This document shows, in pieces, positions 8,939 through 18,139 of a stretch of DNA of 64,000 bases. The translations under genes were made by a program, and so were the position numbers. This DNA comes from an uncultured SAR86 cluster bacterium. Its GTDB lineage: Bacteria; Pseudomonadota; Gammaproteobacteria; Magnimaribacterales; AG-339-G14. The notes under the pieces were generated by a model, which ran no database searches, had not been told where the DNA came from, and saw only the letters and a list, made by a program, of their open reading frames with translations. Position 1 is the first letter of the stretch; every line of letters begins with the position of its first letter. The stretch covers positions 93,627 to 157,626 of the forward strand of contig CABZJI010000003.1 of assembly GCA_902526045.1 (NCBI GenBank). Direction: 5' to 3'.

Positions 8939-9148
8939 TTATTCTGGAGTGTTTTGTTCTTCAGATTCTTCTTTAATTTTTACTTCCATAATTTTCTTAC
9001 CTTTATAAAAACCTTCCGAAGTCATGATATGGCGCTGATGACGTTCTCCAGAAACCTGATCAGTTGATAGGGTTGTATTTTTCAAAGCATTATGAGACCT
9101 ACGTGCGCCTCTTCTTGCTCTTGATACTTTGCTTTTTTGTACTGCCAT
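8939..9148 (-). CDS. rpmF: 50S ribosomal protein L32
   Basis: 69-residue ribosomal protein. The N-terminus MAVQKSKVSRARRGARRSH is the L32 signature, followed by SGERHQRH. The form has no zinc-ribbon cysteines, as in many gammaproteobacteria. The acidic tail (KEESEEQNTPE) is an extension relative to the ~57-residue Escherichia protein. Lies between rluC and fabG on the same strand; yceD, usually upstream, is absent. Confidence 0.96.
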   Translation of the reverse strand: MAVQKSKVSRARRGARRSHNALKNTTLSTDQVSGERHQRHIMTSEGFYKGKKIMEVKIKEESEEQNTPE

Positions 9149-9187
9149 AAAACTAAAAGGCGATTCTAGATGATATTTTGGATTCCT

Positions 9188-10102
9188 TCAAACTTCAAAA
9201 GCTTCAAAAAAAGAATTAGGAACTTTGCTAATTATTTTTAAATCCTTGTTTATTATTTCTAAGCTAGAACAGTGCAAATACATTCTTTTTTCCATTTCTT
9301 TATTCAAGGCTATTGAAGAGTACTTTAAATCTCCAACTATTGGAAAGCCGCTAGCACTGGTATGTACTCTGATTTGATGAGTTCTCCCTGTCTCTAACCT
9401 GCATTCTAAAAGTGAATGGTAATCATTAAATTTAATCAATCTGAAGTTTGTCTCAGAATATTTGCCATCTTCAGAAACTGTTACCTTCTGTAAATTCTGC
9501 CTCTTATCAATTTTCAGAGGAAGTTTTACATCATTTAGTTCCTTGGACCAAGAACCATGCACTAAGCAATGATATTTTTTGATTATTTGATTTGATCTTA
9601 TAAACGAGTTATACGAACGAGTGCTTTGTTTATTTTTTGCAAGTATTATGCAACCTGAAGTTGCTTTATCTAATCTATGAATCAATTGAGCTTCTCTATA
9701 ATCTTTGCCAAAGTTTCTAACAATTTCTATTAACCCAATGCTCACTCTTGAGCCTCCATGAACTGCCAAGTTATGCTTTTTATCAATTGCTAATATTTCA
9801 TCATCTTCATAAATGATCCGATCTTGAGTTTCCTCTATAAGGCCTTTTTCTAGAGAATTTTGATTTGATTTCTCCTTATTAAAGAATAAAGGCGGTATTC
9901 TGATTTTATCCCCTGTTGAGAGTTTAAAATGAGGCTTTACCCTTGAACCGTTTATTCTTACCTCTCCTTTTCTTATGATTGAATAAATCTTTGATTTTGG
10001 TAAATTTTTAAACTTTCCTATTAGGAAATTATCTACCCTTTGTTTGGAAGAATTAATTCCAATTTTTTCAATGGAAACTCCTGTATAACTGCCTTCTGTC
10101 AA
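9188..10102 (-). CDS. rluC: 23S rRNA pseudouridine synthase, RluC type
   Basis: Converts uridines of 23S rRNA to pseudouridine. An N-terminal S4 RNA-binding domain (QRVDNFL at ~21-27 through KIRIPP at ~66) precedes the RsuA/RluC catalytic domain with Asp145 in HRLDKATSG; RTHQIRVH and IVGDLKYS follow. 304 residues. The start is probably TTG 10102; no ATG lies upstream of the S4 domain. Divergent from rne, exactly as in Escherichia and relatives, which supports the RluC rather than RluD assignment. Confidence 0.92.
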   Translation of the reverse strand: MTEGSYTGVSIEKIGINSSKQRVDNFLIGKFKNLPKSKIYSIIRKGEVRINGSRVKPHFKLSTGDKIRIPPLFFNKEKSNQNSLEKGLIEETQDRIIYEDDEILAIDKKHNLAVHGGSRVSIGLIEIVRNFGKDYREAQLIHRLDKATSGCIILAKNKQSTRSYNSFIRSNQIIKKYHCLVHGSWSKELNDVKLPLKIDKRQNLQKVTVSEDGKYSETNFRLIKFNDYHSLLECRLETGRTHQIRVHTSASGFPIVGDLKYSSIALNKEMEKRMYLHCSSLEIINKDLKIISKVPNSFFEAFEV

Positions 10103-10376
10103 TTTCTTTAGTGGAATTATTTTAAAATATACTATTAATATGTTAGTTTAGCTTCTTTTTTAGGAGATAAAGCATAGCAATTTCATTCTTTATCGATTAA
10201 CAATCTCCTAAATTAATGATTTAAGAAAGATAAAGAACATTTTATGCTTGCTAAATAATAGAGTTTTATAAGAACAATAAAATTTTCAGGTTAAAAAGCG
10301 TAAATCCTGAAGATATTACATGTCTAAGTCATTACTGACTTTAAATTACTTATAAAACATTTTTTTCGAGGTAAAT
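10103..10376 (+). promoter_or_regulatory. rne upstream region and probable structured 5' leader
   Basis: A 274-base gap between rluC and rne, the longest in the window. It holds several inverted repeats: a 10-base stem TTTAGGAGAT (10159-10168) with its complement 10203-10212; TTCTTTATC (10186-10194), which can pair with GATAAAG at 10166-10172 or GATAAAGAA at 10229-10237; TTCAGG 10285-10290 with CCTGAA 10306-10311; and a perfect hairpin AAGTCA-ttac-TGACTT at 10326-10341. The rne ribosome site GAGG is at 10368-10371. Escherichia rne has a long hairpin-rich leader through which RNase E controls its own mRNA; a similar role here is inference. No convincing promoter boxes were identified. Confidence 0.5.
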
Positions 10377-12434
10377 ATGAAAAGAATGTTAATCAATGCT
10401 ACTCAACCTGAAGAGCTCCGCGTTGCAATGACGAGAGGTGAGTCCCTTTATGACCTGGATATTGAAAATATCAATGAAATTAGAAGAAAAGGTAATATCT
10501 ATAAAGGAATAGTAACAAGAGTAGAACCTAGCTTAGGAGCTGCATTCATAAATTATGGTGCAGATAGACACGGCTTTCTGCCTTTCAAGGAAGTTGCGCC
10601 ACAATTTTATCCAAAAAATAAAAAAGGAAGACTTTCAATTACAGATTGTCTTTCAAAAAATCAAGAAATAATTGTTCAGGTTGAAAAAGAAGAACGAGGC
10701 AACAAAGGTGCAGCGCTGACCACTTTTGTGAGCTTAGCTGGAAGGTTTTTAGTTTTAATGCCCAATAATCCAAAAGCTCAAGGTATCTCTAGACGATTAA
10801 ATCCATCAGAAAGAGATACCCTGAAACAGAAAGTTTCCGCTCTAAATATACCTGAAGAGATGGGAATAATTGTAAGAACTGCCGGTGAAGGAAAAGAATT
10901 AACTGAACTAGAGTGGGATTTAGATTATTTATTGAAAGTCTGGGATGCAATTTTAGAAGCAAACCTTCAAAAAAATGGTCCATTTTTAATTTACAAGGAA
11001 AGTGATGTCATCATTAGATCTTTAAGAGATTATGTTAGAGAAGACGTTGATGAAGTTTGGATAGATACACAGGAAGCTTTTGACCAAGCAATAGAATTTG
11101 TAGAAAGAGTCATGCCTGAACAATCAAACATAATAAAAAGATATGAAAATAGCCTGCCACTTTTTACTAGATATCAAATTGAATCTCAAATTGAAACTGC
11201 TTATCAAAGAGAAGTGAAACTTGAATCAGGTGGATCCATAGTAATTGATGATGCTGAGGCCTTAGTAGCAATAGATATAAATTCATCGAAAGCTACTTCT
11301 GGCAAAGATATTGAAGAAACTGCAACACATACTAATCTTGAGGCTGCAAAAGAAATATCAAGACAATTGAGGCTTAGAGATATTGGTGGCTTAGTAGTCA
11401 TTGATTTCATTGACATGATGAATTTAGAAAATAAAAGAAAAGTCGAAGATGAAATGAGAAATTCTCTTTCAGCCGATCGAGCCCGAGTACAAATTGGCAG
11501 AATTTCAAGATTTGGTCTTTTGGAACTTTCTAGACAAAGGCTTAGATCTTCATTAAAAGAAAGATGGACTCAAGATATTAATACTCTCTCTACGGCCGTG
11601 TTAAGACTTATCGAAGAAGAAAGTAGTAAAGAAAATACAAGTGAAGTAAGAGCAATAGTATCTCCATCAATGTCTGCACTTTTATTAAACGAAAGAAGAA
11701 TAAGGCTTAATGATATTGAAGCAAGAGCTAATTTAAAAGTCACTGTGATTGCCGATCCTATTCGTCCAGATACTAGATTTGAAGTTGTGAGATTAAAAGA
11801 TGGGGAAATAGTTGAGGAGGAAACAAGTTCTCACCTTCAAGAAAAATTGGAGAAAGACTCAAAAAGCTCAACCATTTCTAGAAAAGAAGAAAAAGCTGCA
11901 GTAAGTCTAATGCCATCATCCAGACCTAAAACCGGACTAGTATCTAAATTGATGAACCTTTTTAAAAGCAACAAATCGAAAGGAACAAAAAAACCAAAAA
12001 ATATAAGAAAAAGAAATCCTAGAAAATCTCAAAACAAAAAGCAACCTCCAAAGTATGATGCTAAAAGGAATTCTAATCAAAAGAAGAGATCGCCTAACCA
12101 AAAAAAAGATCTGGATAGATCTAAGACATCAACTGCAAAAAAAAATCCGAATGAAAAACCTAAGAAGAAAATCTCTAAACCAAAAAGAGATAACTCTACT
12201 ATCACAAAAAAAGGCTCTGAAGGAAAACTTCAAACCGAAAAACAGGTTAATAAATTTAAAGAAACTAAAAAGGAAACTAATTCTCAAGTTGGGAATAAAG
12301 CTGTTAAACCTGTAAAATTGTCTAGACCTAAAAAAGCTACTGAATCTGTCAAGGTTGAAAAGGAGGAAGCAGTTATAAAACAGACCCAACATGCCGGAGA
12401 TGTTAGAGCATCGAACGATCCAAGAAATAAATAA
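10377..12434 (+). CDS. rne: Ribonuclease E (short form, no zinc-link)
   Basis: Essential endoribonuclease for mRNA decay and RNA processing. 685 residues: S1 domain (~36-120), 5' sensor (VRTAG, 166-170), DNase I-like catalytic core with metal-binding Asp300 ([10 protein letters not shown]) and Asp343 (VIDFIDM), then small domain (VLRLIEEES...KENT). Between [10 protein letters not shown] and VLRLIEEE, where the family has the CPxC zinc-link that joins dimers into tetramers, there is [11 protein letters not shown] with no cysteine; the only cysteine in the protein is C91. The C-terminal ~190 residues are lysine/arginine-rich and probably disordered, much shorter than the Escherichia scaffold half. 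RNase G is the alternative, but the long basic tail and rluC neighbour favour RNase E. Confidence 0.93.
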   Translation: MKRMLINATQPEELRVAMTRGESLYDLDIENINEIRRKGNIYKGIVTRVEPSLGAAFINYGADRHGFLPFKEVAPQFYPKNKKGRLSITDCLSKNQEIIVQVEKEERGNKGAALTTFVSLAGRFLVLMPNNPKAQGISRRLNPSERDTLKQKVSALNIPEEMGIIVRTAGEGKELTELEWDLDYLLKVWDAILEANLQKNGPFLIYKESDVIIRSLRDYVREDVDEVWIDTQEAFDQAIEFVERVMPEQSNIIKRYENSLPLFTRYQIESQIETAYQREVKLESGGSIVIDDAEALVAIDINSSKATSGKDIEETATHTNLEAAKEISRQLRLRDIGGLVVIDFIDMMNLENKRKVEDEMRNSLSADRARVQIGRISRFGLLELSRQRLRSSLKERWTQDINTLSTAVLRLIEEESSKENTSEVRAIVSPSMSALLLNERRIRLNDIEARANLKVTVIADPIRPDTRFEVVRLKDGEIVEEETSSHLQEKLEKDSKSSTISRKEEKAAVSLMPSSRPKTGLVSKLMNLFKSNKSKGTKKPKNIRKRNPRKSQNKKQPPKYDAKRNSNQKKRSPNQKKDLDRSKTSTAKKNPNEKPKKKISKPKRDNSTITKKGSEGKLQTEKQVNKFKETKKETNSQVGNKAVKPVKLSRPKKATESVKVEKEEAVIKQTQHAGDVRASNDPRNK

Positions 12435-12441
12435 TTTATTT
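12425..12441. terminator. Weak AT-rich inverted repeat between convergent rne and nudC
   Basis: AAATAAA and TTTATTT (7 bases each, 3-base loop) span the convergent stop codons of rne and nudC. It could act as a bidirectional terminator, but the stem contains no G or C and would be unstable, so the call is tentative. Confidence 0.2.
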
Positions 12442-13257
12442 TAGGTTATTAAGGAAGTGTTGAATTAAGTCTCCAGATATTGACATGCCTGGTGGAGGAG
12501 TCCTAGGTAAATTATCAATTTCAAACCATTGAGCATCATCTATTTCATCATTATCTGGAGTTATTTCTCCGGATTCATATTCGGCAAAATATCCAAGCAT
12601 TAATTGACCCGGAAAGGGCCATGACTGACTTTGGAAATATTTAATATTTTTGACCTCAATTCCAACTTCCTCTTTGACTTCTCTTTTTAGACAAGCCTCG
12701 GCGCTCTCTCCAGCTTCAACAAAACCTGCTATTGTGCTGTAAAGATTCACTGGAAAGTTTTTATTGTGAGCTAACAAAATACTTTTATCTTTGTGAATCA
12801 AAGTGATAATGCATGGTGAAATTTTTGGGTAAACCAACGGAGCATGGCAATTATGACACTTCATTGCTCGTTCTTTTTCATCATGCTTTAATTCTGATCC
12901 ACAGAAACCACAGAACTGATTTGAGTCTGCCCAATTAACTATTTGAAATGCTCTAGAGATAGCTTCAAACAGTTGCATATTCATCACAGGAAATAATGTT
13001 CTTAAATCCGTAAAAGTAGTATCTGGAATCATTGTTTGTTCATTTGAAACAGAGACTGCGTAAAGAGGTACATCATTTAAATAGCCAATAAAATGTCTAG
13101 ATTTTTCTTCTAAGCCTGACCATTTCATTTCATCCTCAGATGCTGGGCGGACTGTAGATTCCTTTAAAAAATGCAATATCTTTGAATTATATACAGGAAT
13201 GTACTTTGACTCTTTGGATGATTCATCTATAAAATTAGCCGGCGTAAAAATATTCAT
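12436..13257 (-). CDS. nudC: NAD(+) diphosphatase NudC / NADH pyrophosphatase
   Basis: Nudix hydrolase that cleaves NADH (and NAD caps on RNA in studied homologues). 273 residues: an N-terminal NudC-like domain, a zinc ribbon with C116, C119, C134 and C137, and a Nudix box at ~178-200 (GFVEAGESAEACLKREVKEEVGI split by the usual spacing). The NADH-specific motif follows as SQSWPFPGQLM (canonical SQPWPFP). Convergent with rne (1-base gap) and divergent from nhaB with only 10 bases between start codons. Confidence 0.95.
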   Translation of the reverse strand: MNIFTPANFIDESSKESKYIPVYNSKILHFLKESTVRPASEDEMKWSGLEEKSRHFIGYLNDVPLYAVSVSNEQTMIPDTTFTDLRTLFPVMNMQLFEAISRAFQIVNWADSNQFCGFCGSELKHDEKERAMKCHNCHAPLVYPKISPCIITLIHKDKSILLAHNKNFPVNLYSTIAGFVEAGESAEACLKREVKEEVGIEVKNIKYFQSQSWPFPGQLMLGYFAEYESGEITPDNDEIDDAQWFEIDNLPRTPPPGMSISGDLIQHFLNNLK

Positions 13258-13267
13258 ATAAAAAACT

Positions 13268-14776
13268 ATGTCCTCAGCAATTTTTAAGAACTTTCTTGGT
13301 CACGCTCCTGATTGGTATAAGCAGACCATTCTAGCCTTTTTAGTATTAAATCCAATTCTTTACTTTATTTGTGTTGCAACTTCTTTACCTGCTGGGACGA
13401 TTCTAGGCTGGGTTATTCTTGCTGAATTTATTTTTACACTTGCAATGACTTTTAAATGTCACCCTCTTCCTCCTGGAGGATTAATAGCCCTTCAAGCAGT
13501 AATCTTGGGTCTCACTACTCCTGGTCAAGTTTATTACGAAATTTCTTTGAATCTCAAAGTGATTCTATTGTTAATGTTCATGGTAGCAGGGATATTTTTT
13601 ATGAAGGACTTGCTTCTATTTATTTTTACTAAACTATTGTTGAAAGTTAAAAATAAGACAACTGTGTCCATACTTTTTGTTTTTTCTGCAGCTTTTTTAT
13701 CAGCATTTCTAGATGCACTTACCGTCACAGCAGTTTTGATATCAGTCGCTGTCGGTTTTTATACTGTTTATCATCAAGCGGCCTCAGGAAAAGACTTTTT
13801 AGATGAACATTATTTAAATGATGATTCTGATTTGGATGAAAGTGAAGCAGTAAATTTAGAAAAATTTAAATTCTTTCTTTGTAATCTTCTTATGCATGGT
13901 GCTGTTGGTACTGCTCTTGGTGGTGTTTGCACTATTGTTGGAGAGCCACAAAATCTTCTTATTGCATCCATAGCAGAATGGGACTTTATAGAATTCTTTA
14001 TAAGAATGGCTCCAATTTCAATACCAGTCTTAATCGCAGGTTTATTCACTACATTGTTTCTTGAAAGATTCAAGGTTTTTGGATATGGAGCTCATCTTCC
14101 AGAGAGAGTTAGAGACATCCTTCAAGCATTTGACGATAATCAAACTGCCAATCTAACTGATCAAGTCAGAGCTAAACTTTTTATTCAATTAATTGTTGGA
14201 TTAATCCTCATGTTTTCACTGGCATTTAGCATTGCAGCTGTTGGCTTGATAGGTTTAATGATAATTATACTTTTGACCTCTTTTACGGGAATCATTGAAG
14301 AAAAAGAATTAGGAAAAGCCTTCGAAGAAGCTCTTCCTTTTACAGCTCTGCTGGTTGTTTTTTTTGCTGTGGTAGCAGTCATACATGATCAATATTTATT
14401 CAAACCTGTTATCGACTATGTATTTCTTCAGGCTATAGAATTACAAGCTCCTTTGTTCTTTATAGCTAATGGAATTTTGTCAATGATAAGTGATAACGTG
14501 TTTGTCGCAACCATTTATATAAATGAAATAAAGGCCGCATTAGATTCTGGAGAAATTACCAGAGATCAATTTGATGCATTAGCTGTAGCGATAAATACCG
14601 GTACTAACTTACCTAGTGTTGCTACTCCAAATGGTCAGGCTGCTTTTCTCTTCCTGCTCACATCATCAGTTGCACCATTGATTGGTTTGTCCTATCTAAG
14701 AATGGTTAAACTTGCTCTTCCCTACACAATTGTATTGAGCTCTGTTGGATTAACTGCAATTTTTTACTATTTTTAA
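13268..14776 (+). CDS. nhaB: Na(+)/H(+) antiporter NhaB
   Basis: Sodium/proton antiporter of the inner membrane, 502 residues (Escherichia 513), with about 12 hydrophobic segments. The N-terminus [36 protein letters not shown], the stretch [19 protein letters not shown] and the C-terminal [17 protein letters not shown] are NhaB family features. Starts 10 bases from divergent nudC without a visible ribosome site. First gene of nhaB-dusA-terB-like-hydrolase; it overlaps dusA by one base. Confidence 0.96.
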   Translation: MSSAIFKNFLGHAPDWYKQTILAFLVLNPILYFICVATSLPAGTILGWVILAEFIFTLAMTFKCHPLPPGGLIALQAVILGLTTPGQVYYEISLNLKVILLLMFMVAGIFFMKDLLLFIFTKLLLKVKNKTTVSILFVFSAAFLSAFLDALTVTAVLISVAVGFYTVYHQAASGKDFLDEHYLNDDSDLDESEAVNLEKFKFFLCNLLMHGAVGTALGGVCTIVGEPQNLLIASIAEWDFIEFFIRMAPISIPVLIAGLFTTLFLERFKVFGYGAHLPERVRDILQAFDDNQTANLTDQVRAKLFIQLIVGLILMFSLAFSIAAVGLIGLMIIILLTSFTGIIEEKELGKAFEEALPFTALLVVFFAVVAVIHDQYLFKPVIDYVFLQAIELQAPLFFIANGILSMISDNVFVATIYINEIKAALDSGEITRDQFDALAVAINTGTNLPSVATPNGQAAFLFLLTSSVAPLIGLSYLRMVKLALPYTIVLSSVGLTAIFYYF

Positions 14777-15735
14777 TGGATAGAACTTTTTGTATAGCCC
14801 CTATGATGGGAAGGACAGATACACATTTTAGAAATCTTTGTAGGTTTGCTTCAAAGCATGCCGTTTTATTCACCGAAATGGTGCATTCCAACGCTCTGCT
14901 GAAAAATAAACGAATAGATAAATATATCAACAAAACAGATATTGAGAATCCAGTTGTCTTCCAACTTGGAGGTTGTGAACCAAGCGACCTTGCAGAAGCT
15001 ACTAAAATAATTAACGAGTGTAAATACAATGAAATTAATCTGAATGTTGGTTGCCCTAGCCCAAGAGTCAAGTCAGGAGGTTTTGGAGCGTTTCTCATGT
15101 ATGAACCAAGTAAAGTAAAAGATTGTCTATCTTTCATGTCTGCAACTTCTGATATACCAATAACTGCAAAAATTAGATTGGGGGTAGATGATCAAGATAT
15201 CGAAAAAACTTTAGATAAATTCATTGAAATAATTTTGAAATCGGGAATAAACACAATTTATGTGCATGCAAGAAAAGGAATGCTTAATGGATTAAACCCA
15301 AAAGAAAATAGGAATATCCCTCCTCTTAATTACGAAAGGGTTTATCGACTTAAGGAAGATTTTCCAGATATTGAAATAATACTGAATGGAGGTCTGTCAA
15401 ATTTTATTGAAGATAAAAATAAATTAAAAATGGTTGATGGTTTGATGTATGGAAGGTTTATCTGCGAAAAACCATATGAGTTAACAAAAGTAGACAAAAT
15501 TTTTTATCATTCAACTGATGAAATGGAAATTGAATCTCTGATAAAGATGATGGAAAAATATCTGATAAAAAATCAAAATTTAGGGTTATCAGGTTACTTA
15601 ATCAAAAGGCATATGGTGAACTTTTTTAAAGGATTTAATTACTCAAAAAAAATAAGACAAATAATTATGTCGGATAACTTGGACGTAGATGAGATAATAA
15701 AGATATTGAAGAAAAAATATTTATTAGTCGCATGA
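14776..15735 (+). CDS. dusA: tRNA-dihydrouridine synthase DusA
   Basis: FMN enzyme that reduces uridine 20/20a in the tRNA D-loop. 319 residues, TIM barrel. N-terminus APMMGRTDTHFR (DusA-type APMMDWTD), active-site Cys93 in NVGCPSPRV, then SGGFGAFLM, FMN/phosphate-site residues in TIYVHARKG and NGG. The start codon overlaps the nhaB stop (TAATG) and its own stop overlaps the next start (ATGA), so translation is probably coupled. Confidence 0.94.
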   Translation: MDRTFCIAPMMGRTDTHFRNLCRFASKHAVLFTEMVHSNALLKNKRIDKYINKTDIENPVVFQLGGCEPSDLAEATKIINECKYNEINLNVGCPSPRVKSGGFGAFLMYEPSKVKDCLSFMSATSDIPITAKIRLGVDDQDIEKTLDKFIEIILKSGINTIYVHARKGMLNGLNPKENRNIPPLNYERVYRLKEDFPDIEIILNGGLSNFIEDKNKLKMVDGLMYGRFICEKPYELTKVDKIFYHSTDEMEIESLIKMMEKYLIKNQNLGLSGYLIKRHMVNFFKGFNYSKKIRQIIMSDNLDVDEIIKILKKKYLLVA

Positions 15736-16178
15736 AATTTTTTAAAAATATATTTAAATCAAAAGAAGTTGAAGCAGAAAGTAAAGATCACAGCATTCAA
15801 AAATCAATTTGCTCACTTATGATTGAGGTAGCTTATGCTGATGATCAACTAGATGAGTCTGAATTAAAAGCAATGGCTCATTCACTCAGCAAACTAGATA
15901 TTCAAGAAGATGAAATACAAGAAATCGTTGATGCAACTCTGGCAAAATCTAAAGAGTCCATTTCTTTTTATGAGCATACAAGAATACTTAATGATCAACT
16001 CGATTACGATCAAAAAAAAGAAGTTCTAAATTCTGCTTGGTCAATTGCATTTGCTGATGGTGAAATGGATAAACATGAAGAACATCTGATAAGAAGAATT
16101 GCTGATCTGTTGTACCTGAATCATAAAGATTTTATAAATGCCAAATTAAATCAAAAAGAAACTAATGAAAATAGTTAA
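15732..16178 (+). CDS. TerB-like (TerB/DjlA N-domain) protein
   Basis: 148-residue all-helical protein of the tellurite-resistance TerB superfamily. Two similar helical units each carry an acidic metal-binding type pattern: VAYADDQLDESE (~34-45) and IAFADGEMDKHE (~106-117), the hallmark of this fold. There is no signal or membrane segment. Function is not known; such proteins are common and rarely connected with tellurite. Overlaps dusA by 4 bases and the following hydrolase gene by 14. Confidence 0.85.
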   Translation: MKFFKNIFKSKEVEAESKDHSIQKSICSLMIEVAYADDQLDESELKAMAHSLSKLDIQEDEIQEIVDATLAKSKESISFYEHTRILNDQLDYDQKKEVLNSAWSIAFADGEMDKHEEHLIRRIADLLYLNHKDFINAKLNQKETNENS

Positions 16179-17406
16179 TCCAAGCAAACATAATTTATCG
16201 AAAGAAAAACTCCAATTTATGGATGAACTTTTCATGGATAGATATATATCACCAGGAAAAATATCAGGAACGCAGACCTTAGTAGCAAGAAATGGAGAAA
16301 TTGTTCATTGTCACTCCCAAGGCCTTAGAGATATTGAACAGAATCTTGAGATGGAGGATAACTCCATTTTTAGAATCTACTCAATGACTAAACCAGTAAC
16401 TGGGGTAGCATTAATGCAGTTATATGAAAAAGGTTATTTTCATCTTGCAGATCCAGTAAGTAAATTTCTACCTGAATTTAAAAATCAGTCAGTTTATATC
16501 AGTGGGATTTATCCAGCTTTTGATACTAAACCTGTCAGCAGAGAAATGACTATTAGAGATCTCTTAACTCATACCTCTGGTCTGAGCTATTCTATTAATT
16601 TTGAAAATCACTTAGATAGTGCCTATAGGCATGTATTTGACGAATTATTACCTGATAGGGAGAGACGCTCCCTCGATCTTAAAGATGTATGCGAAACTTT
16701 GTCTACCCTTCCCCTTCAATTTTCACCTGGCGAAGGATGGCTATATAGTGTTTCGATAGATGTTTGCGCTAGGATTATTGAGGTCATCACAGGAGAAAAA
16801 ATAGATGACTACTTTGAAGAACACATATTTAATCCCTTGGGCATGAAAGACACAGGATTTATAGTGCCAAAAAAAGATGCGGATAGATTGACAGCATTAT
16901 ATTGGAGAACGCCAGAGAAAAAATTGGTCCTAGAAGATCCATCTGGAAATGAAAGCAACATGTTGATTGATAAAAAATATAAAGGTGGCGGAAGCGGTCT
17001 TGCATCCACAATAGAAGATTATTTTAAGTTTAGTCAGATGCTTTTGAATGGCGGTGAATTTAATGGCAAACGAATACTCTCTAGAAAAACAGTTGAGTTA
17101 ATGACTATGAATCATTTACCGGATAATAAAACTTTGCTGGATATGAATGCTGGAGGGGGATTCTCTGAGGTTCGTTATCAGGGAATGGGTTATGGTTTGA
17201 GCATGGCTGTTACCGTAGACCAAGCCGCCACACAGATTTCAGGAACTTCGGGTTCGTATAATTGGGGTGGTATGGCAAGCACCTTCTTCTGGATAGATCC
17301 CAAGGAAGATTTATTAGGAATTTTTATGACTCAGTTAAGACCTTCAACAACTTTCCCGTTCAGAGGACAAATGCAAGCTATGGTCTATGGATCTTTTGAA
17401 GATTAA
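16165..17406 (+). CDS. Serine hydrolase, beta-lactamase class C / EstB family
   Basis: 413-residue cytoplasmic serine hydrolase with the penicillin-binding fold. Nucleophile motif SMTK at 73-76, the second motif YSV at 194-196, and glycine-rich SGTSGSYNWGGMA in the position of the third motif. No signal peptide is present, so it is more likely an esterase than a cell-wall enzyme or lactamase. Last gene of the nhaB operon; ends convergently with mlaA (4-base overlap). A second, distinct member of the family is at 27142-28344. Confidence 0.88.
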   Translation: MKIVNPSKHNLSKEKLQFMDELFMDRYISPGKISGTQTLVARNGEIVHCHSQGLRDIEQNLEMEDNSIFRIYSMTKPVTGVALMQLYEKGYFHLADPVSKFLPEFKNQSVYISGIYPAFDTKPVSREMTIRDLLTHTSGLSYSINFENHLDSAYRHVFDELLPDRERRSLDLKDVCETLSTLPLQFSPGEGWLYSVSIDVCARIIEVITGEKIDDYFEEHIFNPLGMKDTGFIVPKKDADRLTALYWRTPEKKLVLEDPSGNESNMLIDKKYKGGGSGLASTIEDYFKFSQMLLNGGEFNGKRILSRKTVELMTMNHLPDNKTLLDMNAGGGFSEVRYQGMGYGLSMAVTVDQAATQISGTSGSYNWGGMASTFFWIDPKEDLLGIFMTQLRPSTTFPFRGQMQAMVYGSFED

Positions 17407-18128
17407 AAATCATCGAATTCATCAATGAAGTCATCTGGATTAATTTCTCCGTCAGTGATTTCATAGTTTCTGCGTTGCAAATATGCATCTCTAAAGAATA
17501 TATATTTATCTCCACTAACGAAATTATCTAGCTCAAGTAAAACAGTTGTTTCATTTAAGATATTCAATCCAGTCAATAATCCTGATGCAGTTGGATGATC
17601 ATCAGCTACAGCTAAAGGTGATATAACAGAATCTAAACCTCTAGATAAACCATCCCTAACAGTAGTTGGACCTAGAAAAGGTAAAACTATATAAGGACCT
17701 GGTTCAACTCCCCATTTTCCAAGTGTTTGTCCAAAATCTTCGTTATTCTTACTAAACCCCATTGGAGTAGCAACATCAAAGAGGCCAAAGATTCCAAAAG
17801 TTGAATTAAAAATAAATCTTCCAAAATCATTTAAAGCTTTTGAAAAATTTTCTTGCATAACATTATTCAATCCTGACTTAACATCATTAATATTTTCAAA
17901 AAAGTCTGTTACTCGCTCTCTCACGAAAGGCGGAGTTGCCTCAACATATGCTCCAGTGACAGGCTCGATTAAGTCTTCGATTACCTTTTCGTTGAATTCA
18001 TGAACTTTTCGATTTTGTTCTTCATAAGGATCTATGGAATTGATCAACTCAGGAGAGACGGCGCATCCTATAAAAACAAAGAAAAATGCTAAAATAGCAC
18101 TTAACCTTTTGATATACAGATTAAACAT
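17403..18128 (-). CDS. mlaA: MlaA (VacJ) outer-membrane lipoprotein
   Basis: Component of the Mla pathway that removes misplaced phospholipids from the outer leaflet of the outer membrane. 241 residues with a lipoprotein signal and acylation Cys22 (VFIGC). Conserved stretches DPYEEQNRKVHEFN, RFIFNSTFGIFGLFDVA, EDFGQTLGKWGVEPGPYIVLPFLGP are diagnostic. The start codon is only 11 bases from the divergent metG start. Other mla genes are not in the window. Confidence 0.96.
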   Translation of the reverse strand: MFNLYIKRLSAILAFFFVFIGCAVSPELINSIDPYEEQNRKVHEFNEKVIEDLIEPVTGAYVEATPPFVRERVTDFFENINDVKSGLNNVMQENFSKALNDFGRFIFNSTFGIFGLFDVATPMGFSKNNEDFGQTLGKWGVEPGPYIVLPFLGPTTVRDGLSRGLDSVISPLAVADDHPTASGLLTGLNILNETTVLLELDNFVSGDKYIFFRDAYLQRRNYEITDGEINPDDFIDEFDDF

Positions 18129-18139
18129 TTCGTAAGCAT

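Noticed and set aside
12129..12392. Antisense 87-residue frame under the rne tail
   Set aside because: Phe/Arg-rich product is the mirror of the AAA/lysine-rich coding strand; no ribosome site or family resemblance.
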